This document shows, in pieces, positions 42,250 to 51,640 of a DNA stretch of 64,000 nucleotides. Source of the DNA: an uncultured Gammaproteobacteria bacterium (GTDB taxonomy: Bacteria; Pseudomonadota; Gammaproteobacteria; Steroidobacterales; Foliamicaceae); contig OX639965.1 of assembly GCA_951828235.1 (NCBI GenBank), forward strand, positions 186,001-250,000, in the 5' to 3' direction. The position numbers and the translations under genes are program-made. The notes beneath the pieces were generated by a model, which worked only from the letters and a program-made list of their open reading frames with translations, had not been told where the DNA came from and ran no database searches. Numbering within the stretch: the stretch's first letter is position 1; each line of letters starts with the position of its first letter.

Positions 42250-42663
42250 TCAGGCGATGTATTCCGCCAGATACTCGGCAGTCGTCTGAATACGGACGCC
42301 GTGGGTTTCCCGGGGCCGGTTCATGAAGCGCCCAAAATCTCGAATGTCGCCCGTCAGCAGGTGTGTGGCGCCACAGGCGAGCGCGGCCCGAAAAATCGGC
42401 TGGTCCTTTTCGGAAAGTCCCGCCAACTGCGGCACGCCCTCATGATGCGAACTCAACTCCAGCGCAGTCTTCATGGACTCCAGCGCCGGCAAAGTCTCGG
42501 GAAACTTGCGTTGCAGGTTGCGCCCCGCCTCTACCAGGGCAAACGTGCTGGTGTAGACCTCCCAGCGGCCCCTTTCGGCCAATTCAATGACCAGCGCAGC
42601 CTTTCCATGGGGATTGTGCGCCGCCGTGAATAGCACATTGGCGTCAAGAAAGATCCGATTCAC
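42250..42663 (-). CDS. PIN-domain toxin
   Basis: A 137-residue PIN protein: IFLDANVLFTAAHN holds the first Asp, TSTFALVEAGRNLQ the Glu, LSEKDQPIFRAALACGATHLLTGDIRDFG the last acidic residues. The start overlaps the AbrB-type antitoxin stop (ATGA). It is a likely ribonuclease toxin of the VapC kind. Confidence 0.83.
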   Translation of the reverse strand: MNRIFLDANVLFTAAHNPHGKAALVIELAERGRWEVYTSTFALVEAGRNLQRKFPETLPALESMKTALELSSHHEGVPQLAGLSEKDQPIFRAALACGATHLLTGDIRDFGRFMNRPRETHGVRIQTTAEYLAEYIA

Positions 42664-42911
42664 GTACGGTTCTTGGACGCCCCAGTGATCTGCTGCCGCT
42701 CGTCGTCAGTAAGTCGGTCATCCCGGTCCCATTCAGCCACCTGCGCGTCGCTGTAGTAATCGACCTGCACGACGACACCCGGCTTGAGCACAATCTCGTG
42801 TCCCCGTTCCTCAAGGATGACCAGGTCGCCGCCCTTGATGCCCAGCCGTTTTCTAAGGCGGGCAGGAAGCGTGATTTGCCCACGGTCGGATACAACGGTT
42901 GTCTCAGCCAT
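42660..42911 (-). CDS. AbrB/MazE-type antitoxin of the PIN pair
   Basis: An 83-residue protein: TTVVSDRGQITLPARLRKRLGIKGGDLVILEE is a classic AbrB/VapB swapped-hairpin domain; the acidic tail (YYSDAQVAEWDRDDRLTDDE) should bind the PIN toxin. It overlaps the toxin gene by 4 bases. Short repeated CGTATTTCC units lie just upstream (around 42960-42975) and may be part of the operator. Confidence 0.84.
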   Translation of the reverse strand: MAETTVVSDRGQITLPARLRKRLGIKGGDLVILEERGHEIVLKPGVVVQVDYYSDAQVAEWDRDDRLTDDERQQITGASKNRT

Positions 42912-43037
42912 TTTTCTTGCCCCGAAAATTTTCCTGGGACGTTCAGCTTATCATTATTTCCGTATTTCCGTATTTCCGAGCTTGAGGCCGCCTGATAACC
43001 GGGCGGGCATCGGCGCCCAATACTCCACTTCGGATCA

Positions 43038-43673
43038 CTAGTATTCGACCGGGATCTCGTCGAGGCTGCGCCACAGGTACCAGGAGGCGACGGATCGCCA
43101 GGGACGCCAGGGCTCCGCAAGGGCGATCAGTTCGTCGGATGTCAGGCGCTCTCCCGCGTTGTAGTGGCGTGCGATCGCTTTCTGGATGCCGATGTCGGTG
43201 ACGGGCAGCACATCCGGCCTGAGCAGGTGAAAGAGCAGGAACATTTCCGCGGTCCAGCGGCCGATTCCCTTGATTTCGATGAGCGTGCCGATGACCTCCT
43301 CGTCATCCATTCGATGCCATGAATTGCCGCCCAGGGAGCCGTTCCTGAAATGCTCGGCCAGGTTACGCAGGTAGAAGGCCTTGCGCCGCGACAGGCCGCA
43401 TTCGTGCAGTTCTCTCTCGGTTCGATTGCACACGGCTTTCGGTGTGATTTCGCCCACGGCCACGACAAGCCGCCCCCACACGGCCTCCGCGGCATGAACG
43501 GAGATCTGCTGCGCGACGATGGAGCGTGACAGCGAATAGAAGGCGTCGTTGCGCGGCTGCAGCACGGACTTCCCGGCGGCCCGGATGAGCCCGGCCAGCA
43601 CCGGGTCGGCGCCCAGCAATGCCCGGCGCGCCTCGTTCCAGTAAGGGGCAGTGTGCTGACCTGATGCGTCCAT
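43038..43673 (-). CDS. DNA-3-methyladenine glycosylase (HhH-GPD, AlkA/Mag type)
   Basis: A 211-residue base-excision repair enzyme. SLSRSIVAQQISVHAAEAVWGRL opens the fold, LIEIKGIGRWTAEMFLLF is the helix-hairpin-helix and LPVTDIGIQKAI carries the catalytic Asp. It lacks the N-terminal domain of E. coli AlkA, matching the shorter Mag-like group. The start at 43673 (MDASGQH) is chosen because sequence upstream loses family character. It removes alkylated purines. Divergent from the MFS gene at 43833. Confidence 0.88.
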   Translation of the reverse strand: MDASGQHTAPYWNEARRALLGADPVLAGLIRAAGKSVLQPRNDAFYSLSRSIVAQQISVHAAEAVWGRLVVAVGEITPKAVCNRTERELHECGLSRRKAFYLRNLAEHFRNGSLGGNSWHRMDDEEVIGTLIEIKGIGRWTAEMFLLFHLLRPDVLPVTDIGIQKAIARHYNAGERLTSDELIALAEPWRPWRSVASWYLWRSLDEIPVEY

Positions 43674-43832
43674 CAGGCACGCATTCTGCCCCTTATTATG
43701 GGCGGCACGCGCTCTTTGCCTGGATGGGACGCACTCCCGCCCGGGGGAGGCCGTACAATTCGCAAGGTCCCACTGTCTGATCGGTGCCGACGCCCTCCTG
43801 ACGCGCACGGCGCAGACACCCCACGAGGAAGA

Positions 43833-45083
43833 ATGAGCCAGCCTGCCGCCACCCCTGCCCTGCGTACGGGCGAATTTGTGCCACTCATCGCGCTGCTGAT
43901 TTCCCTGGTTGCGCTGGCGATCGACGCGATGTTGCCGGCGCTCCCGGCGATCGGTGAAGACCTTGGGGTGGTGCGCCGCAACGATGTCCAGTTCGTTATT
44001 ACGGCGGTGTTCCTTGGCATGAGCATGGGTCAGATCTTCTTCGGCCCGTTGTCCGATCGAATCGGACGCAAACCGGCCATCCATGCCGGCCTCGCGCTGT
44101 TCATGGCCGGGTGTCTGATGAGCATATTCGCGCGCAGCTTCGAGATGATGATCGCCGGGCGCGTGCTGCAGGGCATCGGCGTGTCGGCGCCGCGGGTGGT
44201 GACCATGGCGCTGATGCGCGACCAGTACGCGGGTCGTCAGATGGCGCGATTGATGTCCTTCACGATGGGGGTATTCATCATTGTTCCGACAATCGCCCCG
44301 GCGCTGGGGCAGTGGATTCAAATGCTCGGGGGCTGGAGGGCCATATTCGCGGTCTTCTTTGCCGTGGCCGCGATCGTGTTTCTATGGTTTGCGATTCGCC
44401 AGCCCGAAACCCTTCCTTCGGAACGCCGCCGGCCGCTCTCCCCACGCGCGATCGGCAGGGCGGTGGTGGAAGTCGTCAAGATCCGGGTCGCGCTGGGATA
44501 CACATTAGCCAGCGGCTGCGTGTTCGCGCCATTTCTCGCCTACCTGAGCACGGCGCAGCAGATCTTCCAGGACGTTTACGACACGGGCGCGCTGTTCCCC
44601 CTGTATTTCGGGGTGCTGGCGCTGGCCGTCGGTGCCGCGGCGTTCGTGAACGGCCGCCTGGTGATGCAGTTCGGCATGCGCAAGCTGTCGCGGGGTTCCA
44701 TGCTGCTGGCCACCATCGCGTCGGTTGTGTGCCTGGGGCTGGCGTTCGCTTTCGAGGGCGTGCTTCCATTCTGGCTGTTCATGGCCTTCCTCTTTTTCGT
44801 ATTCGTTTGCATCGGGCTGCTGTTCGGCAACCTTGGCGCGCTGGCCATGCAGCCCCTGGGCCATATCGCCGGCGTGGGCGCGGCTGTGGTGGCCTCGCTG
44901 TCCACGCTGGTTTCGGTGCCGCTGGGAGCTCTGGTGGGCTACACCTTCGATGGAACGCTATACGCGCTGATCGCCTCTTACGCGCTGTTCGGAGCAGGCG
45001 CGCTGGCCGCCATGAAATGGGCCGACGGAGGATGGAGGCCGAAGCGGCGCCGGGTGCTCCTTAAAGCCAGCGTCGATCTATAG
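43833..45083 (+). CDS. Bcr/CflA-type MFS drug-resistance transporter, copy 2
   Basis: A 416-residue, 12-helix paralogue of the transporter at 13996. It shares the RTGEFVPLIALLIS start, MLPALPAIG, FGPLSDRIGRKPAIHAG and VLQGIGVSAPRVVTMAL, with changes mostly in helix surfaces and the C-terminal tail. GAGGAAG precedes ATG 43833. No FGE-fold gene is attached here. It is probably a proton-driven exporter of a small molecule. Confidence 0.9.
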   Translation: MSQPAATPALRTGEFVPLIALLISLVALAIDAMLPALPAIGEDLGVVRRNDVQFVITAVFLGMSMGQIFFGPLSDRIGRKPAIHAGLALFMAGCLMSIFARSFEMMIAGRVLQGIGVSAPRVVTMALMRDQYAGRQMARLMSFTMGVFIIVPTIAPALGQWIQMLGGWRAIFAVFFAVAAIVFLWFAIRQPETLPSERRRPLSPRAIGRAVVEVVKIRVALGYTLASGCVFAPFLAYLSTAQQIFQDVYDTGALFPLYFGVLALAVGAAAFVNGRLVMQFGMRKLSRGSMLLATIASVVCLGLAFAFEGVLPFWLFMAFLFFVFVCIGLLFGNLGALAMQPLGHIAGVGAAVVASLSTLVSVPLGALVGYTFDGTLYALIASYALFGAGALAAMKWADGGWRPKRRRVLLKASVDL

Positions 45084-45113
45084 CACGACCAGGAGAGCCG
45101 AGCGCGATCGCCA

Positions 45114-45554
45114 TCATTGTGCCGCCATGGGCTCTGGAATTACCCGCAGACTCTCGAGCTCCGCCGCGTATGCAAGCCGGGTGTCCAGGCAAACGAACGG
45201 CAGCGGCGTAGCCAATTGCTCCTGCACCAGGAGAGCCGCACCAAGCTGGCCTGCGTCAGCCGCCCGTAACGGGTGTCGGGCAAGCAAGGCATTCGCGCGG
45301 GCGCGAACCGCCAGTATTTCGGTCACCTCGTCCCAGGTGTCGGCGAAGCGGGAGAATCGATCAAGCACTTCGCGGCGGCGCCTTCGGGAAAGCAGGCCTT
45401 CGCGGGTTCGCCGCTCCACCGCGCTGACAATTTCGGTGCGCGACCAGGCCCATGTAACAATGTGTCCGTCCTCGGCAAGTTGGCTGCGAACCGCGTCGCT
45501 GGTCGGCTCCGCAACGACCAGGGGAACCAGGGCGGATGCGTCCCAATACCTCAC
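45114..45554 (-). CDS. PIN-domain toxin (VapC-like)
   Basis: A 146-residue PIN protein: RYWDASALVPLVVAEPTSDAV, then WSRTEIVSAVERR, then LRAADAGQLGAALLVQE and FVCLDTRLAYAAELE carry the acidic residues in family order. The start overlaps the antitoxin stop (ATGA). It is a typical VapC, likely an RNase. Confidence 0.87.
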   Translation of the reverse strand: MRYWDASALVPLVVAEPTSDAVRSQLAEDGHIVTWAWSRTEIVSAVERRTREGLLSRRRRREVLDRFSRFADTWDEVTEILAVRARANALLARHPLRAADAGQLGAALLVQEQLATPLPFVCLDTRLAYAAELESLRVIPEPMAAQ

Positions 45555-45829
45555 AGCCGGTCGGCTCGATCTTCCTTGAGCGCTGCCGAAAGGCTGGTGG
45601 GCAGTTGAATCGGAGCCTCGTCCAGGATGTCGGCCGCCTTTCCCTTGCCCGGCCGCAACAGACCGGTCCGGACGAGCATTTTCCGCAATCCGTCGCCGGT
45701 AGCTACCGGCGGCGCCAGTCGTGCAACCGGCGTGCCCCTGTCAAGCACCTGAACCTCGCCGCCACGCCGGACTTCACGAATGTAGCGCGACAGATTTGCC
45801 TTCAAGTCGGAAATCGATACCGTCGTCAT
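45551..45829 (-). CDS. Phd/YefM-type antitoxin
   Basis: A 92-residue antitoxin: TVSISDLKANLSRYIREVRRGGEVQVLDRGTPVARL is the Phd/YefM DNA-binding domain; the C-terminal half is the toxin-binding segment. It overlaps the VapC-like toxin gene by 4 bases. This is a complete pair of the type that appears split at 8.8-10.7 kb. Confidence 0.87.
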   Translation of the reverse strand: MTTVSISDLKANLSRYIREVRRGGEVQVLDRGTPVARLAPPVATGDGLRKMLVRTGLLRPGKGKAADILDEAPIQLPTSLSAALKEDRADRL

Positions 45830-45894
45830 GATGACTAGTATGATCTAATAACAATGACCTATCAATACTGAAAGGCCTGTCAGGGCGCCGCGCG

Positions 45895-47490
45895 TCACAT
45901 GCCGACGAACTCGTTCAGCTTGTCGAGACGCTCAATCCAGGGATCGGTCCGCGAAATGACGCCGTCGGGCGTGAAGTACATGATGTTCTCATATTCCGCC
46001 GACAGCCATTGGGGCAGACCTTCGCCGTTGGGGTTGCCCGTGCGGGCGAAATTCGTCCAGTAGCGCATCATCTGCTGCGAAACGGCACGTTGCGTTTCGT
46101 CCGGATCGGTCGGGTCGAAGTGATCGCCGGTGAAAGTACCGAACATATACGGCAGGTCGCTTGCGTGATAGGCGCCATAGATCGGCTCGCCGTTCAGTTC
46201 GCGTCTTTCCACACCCACGCCGGGCATTGCGAATCGGTAGGCATAGACCGTATTGCCCGCTTTCTCATGCGCAACGGCAACGCCGCGGTTCTGCGCATGA
46301 AATACGTAGTCGCTGTACATGTATGTGTCGCGCTGCGTCTCATTGCCGTAGAAAGGCGTCATCGCATCGATCGCTTCATCGCTCATGAAGCGGGCCAGCT
46401 GATCGCGCCGCCCCTCCGATGGGGCCATCGAGAACTCGGAGTCGGTGGCGCCGATCATCAGGGGCACTCTCGCCGCGTCGCCCCGGTCGTAGACGGGCCA
46501 CAGGTCGTCCGTAAGAACCACGCCGTCGGTGGCAAGGGAGATGAAGTTGCTGAAGTCGGTCGCCTCGACGATCTTCTCCGCGGGCTGGGCCCTGAGTTCG
46601 TCGAGGCTGGCCTGGGACATCCCGAGCCGTTCCGCCAGCTTTACGCCCATCTCTTCAATGGGCGCTTCGCCCTCGCCGGCCAGGGAAGCGACCCGCGGTT
46701 GCCCCCTGCGGCCGTATCCGGACTGTGAAATGCCTTTGGCAAACAACCCCCGGGCCGCCGGCGATGCGACCAGGGCAAAAACCGAGTAGCCGCCGGCGGA
46801 TTCTCCGAAAATCGTCACGTTCCCGGGATCGCCGCCGAACGCCTCGATGTTGTCCCGCACCCATTCGAGCGCGGCGATCTGGTCCATCAGCCCGTAGTTG
46901 AACAGTCGCCCCCCGTCGGGGTCCTGTATCGACAGCTCCGGGTGCGCAAAAAAGCCGAAACTGCCGAGGCGATAGTTGATTGCCACGACAACCACTCCCA
47001 GGCGGGCCAGGTTGCCGCCGTGGTTCACCGGCCGGGAGCCCGAACCAGCCGTCAGCCCGCCGCCGGGAATCCATACCATCACCGGCAAATCCGCATCCGC
47101 GTTGTCCGGGCGATAAATGTTCAGGTAAAGACAGTCCTCGCTCCCGGGTTGAGTGAAGGCGTCCTCCATTGCAAAGCCTTCCGTAGCCGGCCGCTGTATG
47201 CACCGGTTGCCGTATTGATCGGCGATCAGCACCGCATCCCGAGCGAGCGCCGGCTGGGGCGCGCGCCAGCGCAAGTCGCCGGTGGGCGGAGCGGCATAGG
47301 GAATGCCCTTGTATTCAATCAGTCCCTCGGCCGCGGTCCCCTGGACCTCGCCCTCGGCGGTCGCAACCTTCTGATAAGACTGTGGCTGTTGCGCTGCGCT
47401 ATCGGACGCCGGCTGCTGCCCGCAGCCGGCCAACAGCATTGCGCACGCGAGCACGGCCAATGCAGATCGGTTCAGCACCATTTTAGGCAT
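45895..47490 (-). CDS. Lipoprotein carboxylesterase type B
   Basis: A 531-residue esterase. The signal ends in lipobox LLAGC (about residue 22). SEDCLYLNIYRP and VMVWIPGGGLTAGS are type B signatures; GESAGGYSVF holds the nucleophile, DSEFSM the acid and GAYHASDLPYMFG the His. Cys pairs for disulfides are present. It would act in the periplasm on esters or amides. The HTH gene lies 30 bases upstream on the same strand, so the two may be cotranscribed. Confidence 0.92.
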   Translation of the reverse strand: MPKMVLNRSALAVLACAMLLAGCGQQPASDSAAQQPQSYQKVATAEGEVQGTAAEGLIEYKGIPYAAPPTGDLRWRAPQPALARDAVLIADQYGNRCIQRPATEGFAMEDAFTQPGSEDCLYLNIYRPDNADADLPVMVWIPGGGLTAGSGSRPVNHGGNLARLGVVVVAINYRLGSFGFFAHPELSIQDPDGGRLFNYGLMDQIAALEWVRDNIEAFGGDPGNVTIFGESAGGYSVFALVASPAARGLFAKGISQSGYGRRGQPRVASLAGEGEAPIEEMGVKLAERLGMSQASLDELRAQPAEKIVEATDFSNFISLATDGVVLTDDLWPVYDRGDAARVPLMIGATDSEFSMAPSEGRRDQLARFMSDEAIDAMTPFYGNETQRDTYMYSDYVFHAQNRGVAVAHEKAGNTVYAYRFAMPGVGVERRELNGEPIYGAYHASDLPYMFGTFTGDHFDPTDPDETQRAVSQQMMRYWTNFARTGNPNGEGLPQWLSAEYENIMYFTPDGVISRTDPWIERLDKLNEFVGM

Positions 47491-47520
47491 GGCATCCCCT
47501 CCGGAAGTAATAGCGGGCGA

Positions 47521-48273
47521 TTATCCGGCATCGGAGACGCCTGGGGGCCGAAATTGCCGAAACGCGGTCGGTTCCCAGCGTCGCAGCGCGACCAGAAAGC
47601 AGGTCCCGGTTGCCGCGGCGTCGGCCCGAACCTCGTCGCGCCGGGTCAGGTCGTCGAAGGTGTCCATCACTTCGGCGATCTTCGTGCGCAATTGGGCGCC
47701 GGACGCTTCCGACAACATGCCCCAGGAGAACCGGTGCAAGTCGCGGCCCGGATCGAATTCGCCGGAAAGGAATTCGTTCTGCACGCGGTCCACGAAGTAG
47801 CGGTGAATCGGCCCACCGGGCAGCCACGCGAAATTGCGCGCGATGCGCAGCCGTATGCGTCTAGCGGGGAGCATTTCGAGCAGGCCGATGCGATCGAGCC
47901 GCACCAGCAGACCGGTCAACTGCACCGTCGAAAACCCGTAGCGCTCCACAATCCTCTCGAACGTCCAGCGATTGAGCACGCACACGGTGACGAGCAGCAG
48001 CGCAGGGTCGCTCACAAGCTGGCGCTCCTGTTCCTCCGTCAGCGAAGCGACGCGAAGGCGTCTTTCCTCGGCAAGGCGGGCCAGTTCCAGTAGATCAATG
48101 CCCGCCAGGTCGCACACCTGCTCCAGCCTGTGCAGGGAAAAGCGATTGGTAGAGAACTGCCTCTTGACGCTGCTCAGGGACAGCCCGAGATGCTCGGCCA
48201 CGTCCGCGTACGTGATGTCCCGGGACTTGAGGGTCTCTTTCAGTGCATTCACGAGACGCTTTGATTGAACCAT
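47521..48273 (-). CDS. XRE-type helix-turn-helix regulator with a large C-terminal domain
   Basis: A 250-residue protein. Residues 12-55 (TYADVAEHLGLSLSSVKRQF; LHRLEQVCDLAGIDLLELA) form a Cro/C1-type HTH. The C-terminal 180 residues (LTEEQERQLVSDPALLLVTVCVLN; YGFSTVQLTGLLVRLDRIGLLEMLP) look like a winged, ligand-sensing or dimerisation region that recurs in environmental proteobacteria. It probably controls the esterase gene downstream and/or the divergent propeller lipoprotein. In the divergent gap, GACACAT occurs at 48312 and 48362. Confidence 0.8.
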   Translation of the reverse strand: MVQSKRLVNALKETLKSRDITYADVAEHLGLSLSSVKRQFSTNRFSLHRLEQVCDLAGIDLLELARLAEERRLRVASLTEEQERQLVSDPALLLVTVCVLNRWTFERIVERYGFSTVQLTGLLVRLDRIGLLEMLPARRIRLRIARNFAWLPGGPIHRYFVDRVQNEFLSGEFDPGRDLHRFSWGMLSEASGAQLRTKIAEVMDTFDDLTRRDEVRADAAATGTCFLVALRRWEPTAFRQFRPPGVSDAG

Positions 48274-48390
48274 AAGGTATCACCATTCAGGACTTTGCGG
48301 GTCAAAATTATGACACATTTGCGATTTTAGTTGCAGAAAGCGGTCTCTACAGCTAGTTTGCGACACATGATCCATTCACGGAGGACAGCC

Positions 48391-49980
48391 ATGATTCTGC
48401 ACTGGATTGTCGCCGCGCCGGCTCTCGCCCTGGCCCTCGCCGGGTGCACTTTTGCGCTGACGGCAAGCGAGGACAGCGCCTTGTTCGAAACCCACGAGAT
48501 CAGCACGCCGGCAGCGCTGCACCAGACCGTCCTGGCGGGAGACTTCGACGGCTCCGGTCGCGCCCAGCTTGCCGTGGTCAGCGTGGACCCGACCCGGTCC
48601 GATCGCATACGGCTGATCGCGTTCGACGGCGGGGACTGGATTGCAACGCTTGACGATGCGCTCGACCCGCCTGTCCTGTTCGTGGACGTCGCAAGGATTG
48701 CGGGGCGCGATCGCCTCATCACCTATCGGCGGGCAAGCGTGATGTGGCTCGATCCGGAGTCGGGTGAGCAGCGGACGCTTGTTGACCTTAAGATCCCCTA
48801 CCGCGCCTCCGCAGAGGATGGCATACCCCGGCTCGATATCGCACAGGACCTGAACGGCGATGGCCGCGACGACCTGCTGGCGCCGGACACCGACGGCTTC
48901 TGGCTGGCCCTGCAGTTGGAGGACGGATCTTTCGGCCAGGCGCTGAAGCTGGGTCCCGGCGAGCCCTTTGCGACCGCGAAAGCCTATGGGGACAAGCGCA
49001 CTTACGCGCAGGTCGGGATCACGGCCGAGAACCTGCCCTGGCACTTAAGCCGGGTCCATCGTTTCGATTACGACCTGGACGGCCGCCAGGACCTGGTGTT
49101 CTGGAACGGGGATCATTTCCTGGTCTACCGCCAGGATGAAAGGGGAGGATTCGGGCAATCGCCGGACACCTTCGCGACCGAAGTGGAGTTCGACTTCGAC
49201 GGCTCCTACGGACTCGCCTTCCAGTTCGGCGACGCGAGCGTGCCTTCGATGCTGCTCGGGTTCGGCCCCCGAACCGAACACACCGTCCTGCAGGGGTTTC
49301 ATGATCTGAACGGCGACAACGTGGCGGATCTCGTCACCCTGTCGTTGGCCGGCCGCACCCCATTCCGGCTGCGCGGCCGCTACAACGTGCATTTCGGCCG
49401 CACCGGGCCCTGCGGCACGAGCTTCCCGGCCGATGCCGATGCTTCCTTCGACTCGCCGGGAAAGGCCGGCGGCTTGCAGCCCTGGGGTTATGCGGCACAG
49501 GATTTTCTCGATTTCGATGGCGACGGCGTGACTGATGCGGCCATCGCCGCCGTCGACATCGGCCTCGGGAACATGGCCGGCGCCATGATCGGCAACTCGA
49601 TATCCATCGATCTCGCCTTTTACCGGATCCGGGCCGGGGAACACCTGGCGAAACCGGACTGGTCGCGGACCGTTCGCAGCCCGTTCAAACCCCTGGACAA
49701 GCGGGGCCCCCTGTTCCCGACGATTCTCACGGGCGACGTGGACGGCGACGGCCGTTCGGACCTGCTGATCGGGGAACGCTGGGACGAGTTGAGCGTGTTT
49801 CGGGGTGTAGCCGGACGCGAGCCGGTGGCCCGGCGGGCAATTACCGTCGCCGCGCCCATGCCGGGCGACGAACGCAACGCAAGGATTGCCGACCTCGACA
49901 ACAACGGCAAGGACGATGTCTATATCCAGCACCCGTCCGACGACGGGCCGGGCCGGATTGTCGTGCTGATGGCGCGCTGA
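48391..49980 (+). CDS. FG-GAP/VCBS beta-propeller lipoprotein
   Basis: A 529-residue protein. The signal (WIVAAPALALALAGC) ends in a lipobox. The body has seven calcium-binding propeller signatures: DFDGSGRAQL, DLNGDGRDDL, DYDLDGRQDL, DLNGDNVADL, DFDGDGVTDA, DVDGDGRSDL and DLDNNGKDDV, so a seven-bladed integrin-like propeller. GGAGGAC lies 6 bases before ATG 48391. The likely role is cell-surface or periplasmic binding. Divergent from the HTH regulator. Confidence 0.88.
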   Translation: MILHWIVAAPALALALAGCTFALTASEDSALFETHEISTPAALHQTVLAGDFDGSGRAQLAVVSVDPTRSDRIRLIAFDGGDWIATLDDALDPPVLFVDVARIAGRDRLITYRRASVMWLDPESGEQRTLVDLKIPYRASAEDGIPRLDIAQDLNGDGRDDLLAPDTDGFWLALQLEDGSFGQALKLGPGEPFATAKAYGDKRTYAQVGITAENLPWHLSRVHRFDYDLDGRQDLVFWNGDHFLVYRQDERGGFGQSPDTFATEVEFDFDGSYGLAFQFGDASVPSMLLGFGPRTEHTVLQGFHDLNGDNVADLVTLSLAGRTPFRLRGRYNVHFGRTGPCGTSFPADADASFDSPGKAGGLQPWGYAAQDFLDFDGDGVTDAAIAAVDIGLGNMAGAMIGNSISIDLAFYRIRAGEHLAKPDWSRTVRSPFKPLDKRGPLFPTILTGDVDGDGRSDLLIGERWDELSVFRGVAGREPVARRAITVAAPMPGDERNARIADLDNNGKDDVYIQHPSDDGPGRIVVLMAR

Positions 49981-50030
49981 GCACAACGGCGAAGGCCGTC
50001 CGCGAGACATGCGAGGCCACGGAAGGTAAA

Positions 50031-51620
50031 GTGTCAGGCATGAGACGTACGACCCTGCGACTGCTTTTGGCCGTACTGCTGCTTGTCCCGCTCCATGCGC
50101 CGGAGCTGGAGGCAGGCGTGCTGCGGCGCGGGACCAACGTCGAACTTCCGTCCTTCGATCCGCAGTACGTGATCGGCAACTCCGCCGGGGCCATCATGTA
50201 CGACCTTTTCGAGGGCCTGGTAACGCGGGCGCCGGACGGCAGCATTGTGCCGGCGATCGCCGCGAGCTGGACCATCTCCGAGGATGGAAGGGTCTATACC
50301 TTTCAATTGAACGAGAACGCGAAATGGTCCGACGGCAGGCGGATTACCCCCGAGGATTTCGTCTGGTCGTACAAGCGCATTCTCGATCCGCTGTCGGGCA
50401 CCCGCGGGGCCAGCGCGCTGTTCCCGATCCTGAACGCCTGGGACATTTCGCTGGGCGAGAAGCCGGTCGATTCGCTGGGCGTCAAGGCGGTTTCGCCATC
50501 GACGCTGGAAATCACGCTCGATGGTCCGGCGCCGTATTTCATTCATCTGCTGGCCTCGTACAGCAATGCGCCCGTGCCGCGGCACGCCATCGAGAAACAC
50601 GGCAGGAAATGGACGCAGCCCGGCAACATGGTCACCAACGGCGCTTACGTGCTCAACAAGGTGGTCACCAACACCTACTACCAACTGGTGAAGAACCCGC
50701 ATTACCACGGCGCGGACAAGGTCAGCATCGAAGAGGTCTTCTATTACCCCGTCCCCTCGCCTACCACCTCGCTGAAGCGTTACCTGGCCGGCGAGCTGGA
50801 CGTGATACTCAATATCCCGTCCAACCAGTACGAGAGCCTGCGCAAGACCCGGCCCGACGAATTCCGCCTGGCGCGGGGCATCGGCCTCTGCTACCTGGTC
50901 ATCAACAACAACCGGCCGCCCTTCGATGACGTGCGCGTGCGCAAGGCGCTGTCGCTGTCCATCGATCGCGACGTCATCGTCGAGAAGCTGCTCAGGACCG
51001 GTGACGAGCCCGCCTATTCGGTCGTCCCGAACGCAATCTGGGGGAGCCCCGGCGAACCCCCCGGGTTCAGCGGGATGAACCAGGATGACCGCTGGGCGGA
51101 AGCCCGTAGGCTGCTCGCGGAGGCGGGTTTTGACCGCAGCAACCCGCTTCGATTCACTTTCAATTTCGCGCCGGTGGAGAAAGACCGGCGCCTGGCCGTG
51201 GCCTACCGTTCCATGTGGCAGCGCGCCGGCGTGGACGCCGAACTGGAGACCGCCGGCGCGCGGGACCTCATGAACCGGGCTGCGTCCAGGGACTACGAGG
51301 TGATGCGGCTGACGTACTACTCGATATTCCCGGATCCGGTCTCGTTCTTTGCACTGGTCAGGGGAGACAGTTTCCGCAACTATTCGGGCTATTCGGATGC
51401 CGAAATCAATGAGCGGCTCGTCATTGCCGACACCATCCGTTCACCGGAAGAACGCACGGCGTACTTGAGGGAAATCGAACGGCAGGTCATGGGCGACTTT
51501 CCGGTCATACCCACGTATTTCCAGTCCAGGGCCTTCCTCGTGAACAGGCGCGTGCAGGGCTGGCGGAACACCTATACGCCCAAGATGGCCAGGGACCTGA
51601 GCATTCGTGAGGCCCCCTAG
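50031..51620 (+). CDS. Oligopeptide-type ABC transporter substrate-binding protein (SBP_bac_5)
   Basis: A 529-residue periplasmic binding protein with a signal peptide (LLLAVLLLVPLHAPELEAG). Family features include GTNVELPSFDPQY, AASWTISEDGRVYTFQLNENAKWSDG, and VRVRKALSLSIDRDVI near residue 300. It is of the OppA/DppA type for peptides or other bulky ligands. No permease follows here; an OppB-type permease gene starts 12 kb away at the window edge on the same strand. Confidence 0.9.
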   Translation: MSGMRRTTLRLLLAVLLLVPLHAPELEAGVLRRGTNVELPSFDPQYVIGNSAGAIMYDLFEGLVTRAPDGSIVPAIAASWTISEDGRVYTFQLNENAKWSDGRRITPEDFVWSYKRILDPLSGTRGASALFPILNAWDISLGEKPVDSLGVKAVSPSTLEITLDGPAPYFIHLLASYSNAPVPRHAIEKHGRKWTQPGNMVTNGAYVLNKVVTNTYYQLVKNPHYHGADKVSIEEVFYYPVPSPTTSLKRYLAGELDVILNIPSNQYESLRKTRPDEFRLARGIGLCYLVINNNRPPFDDVRVRKALSLSIDRDVIVEKLLRTGDEPAYSVVPNAIWGSPGEPPGFSGMNQDDRWAEARRLLAEAGFDRSNPLRFTFNFAPVEKDRRLAVAYRSMWQRAGVDAELETAGARDLMNRAASRDYEVMRLTYYSIFPDPVSFFALVRGDSFRNYSGYSDAEINERLVIADTIRSPEERTAYLREIERQVMGDFPVIPTYFQSRAFLVNRRVQGWRNTYTPKMARDLSIREAP

Positions 51621-51640
51621 ACAAGGGAAGGAGAAGCAGG

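Noticed and set aside
42950..42980. Short CGTATTTCC-type repeats as a possible CRISPR or iteron array
   Set aside because: Only two short adjacent copies, without regular spacing or spacers; at most part of an operator.
43674..44321. N-terminal extension of the glycosylase frame
   Set aside because: The extra 216 codons lie opposite the MFS gene and have no family similarity; the glycosylase fold begins after ATG 43673.
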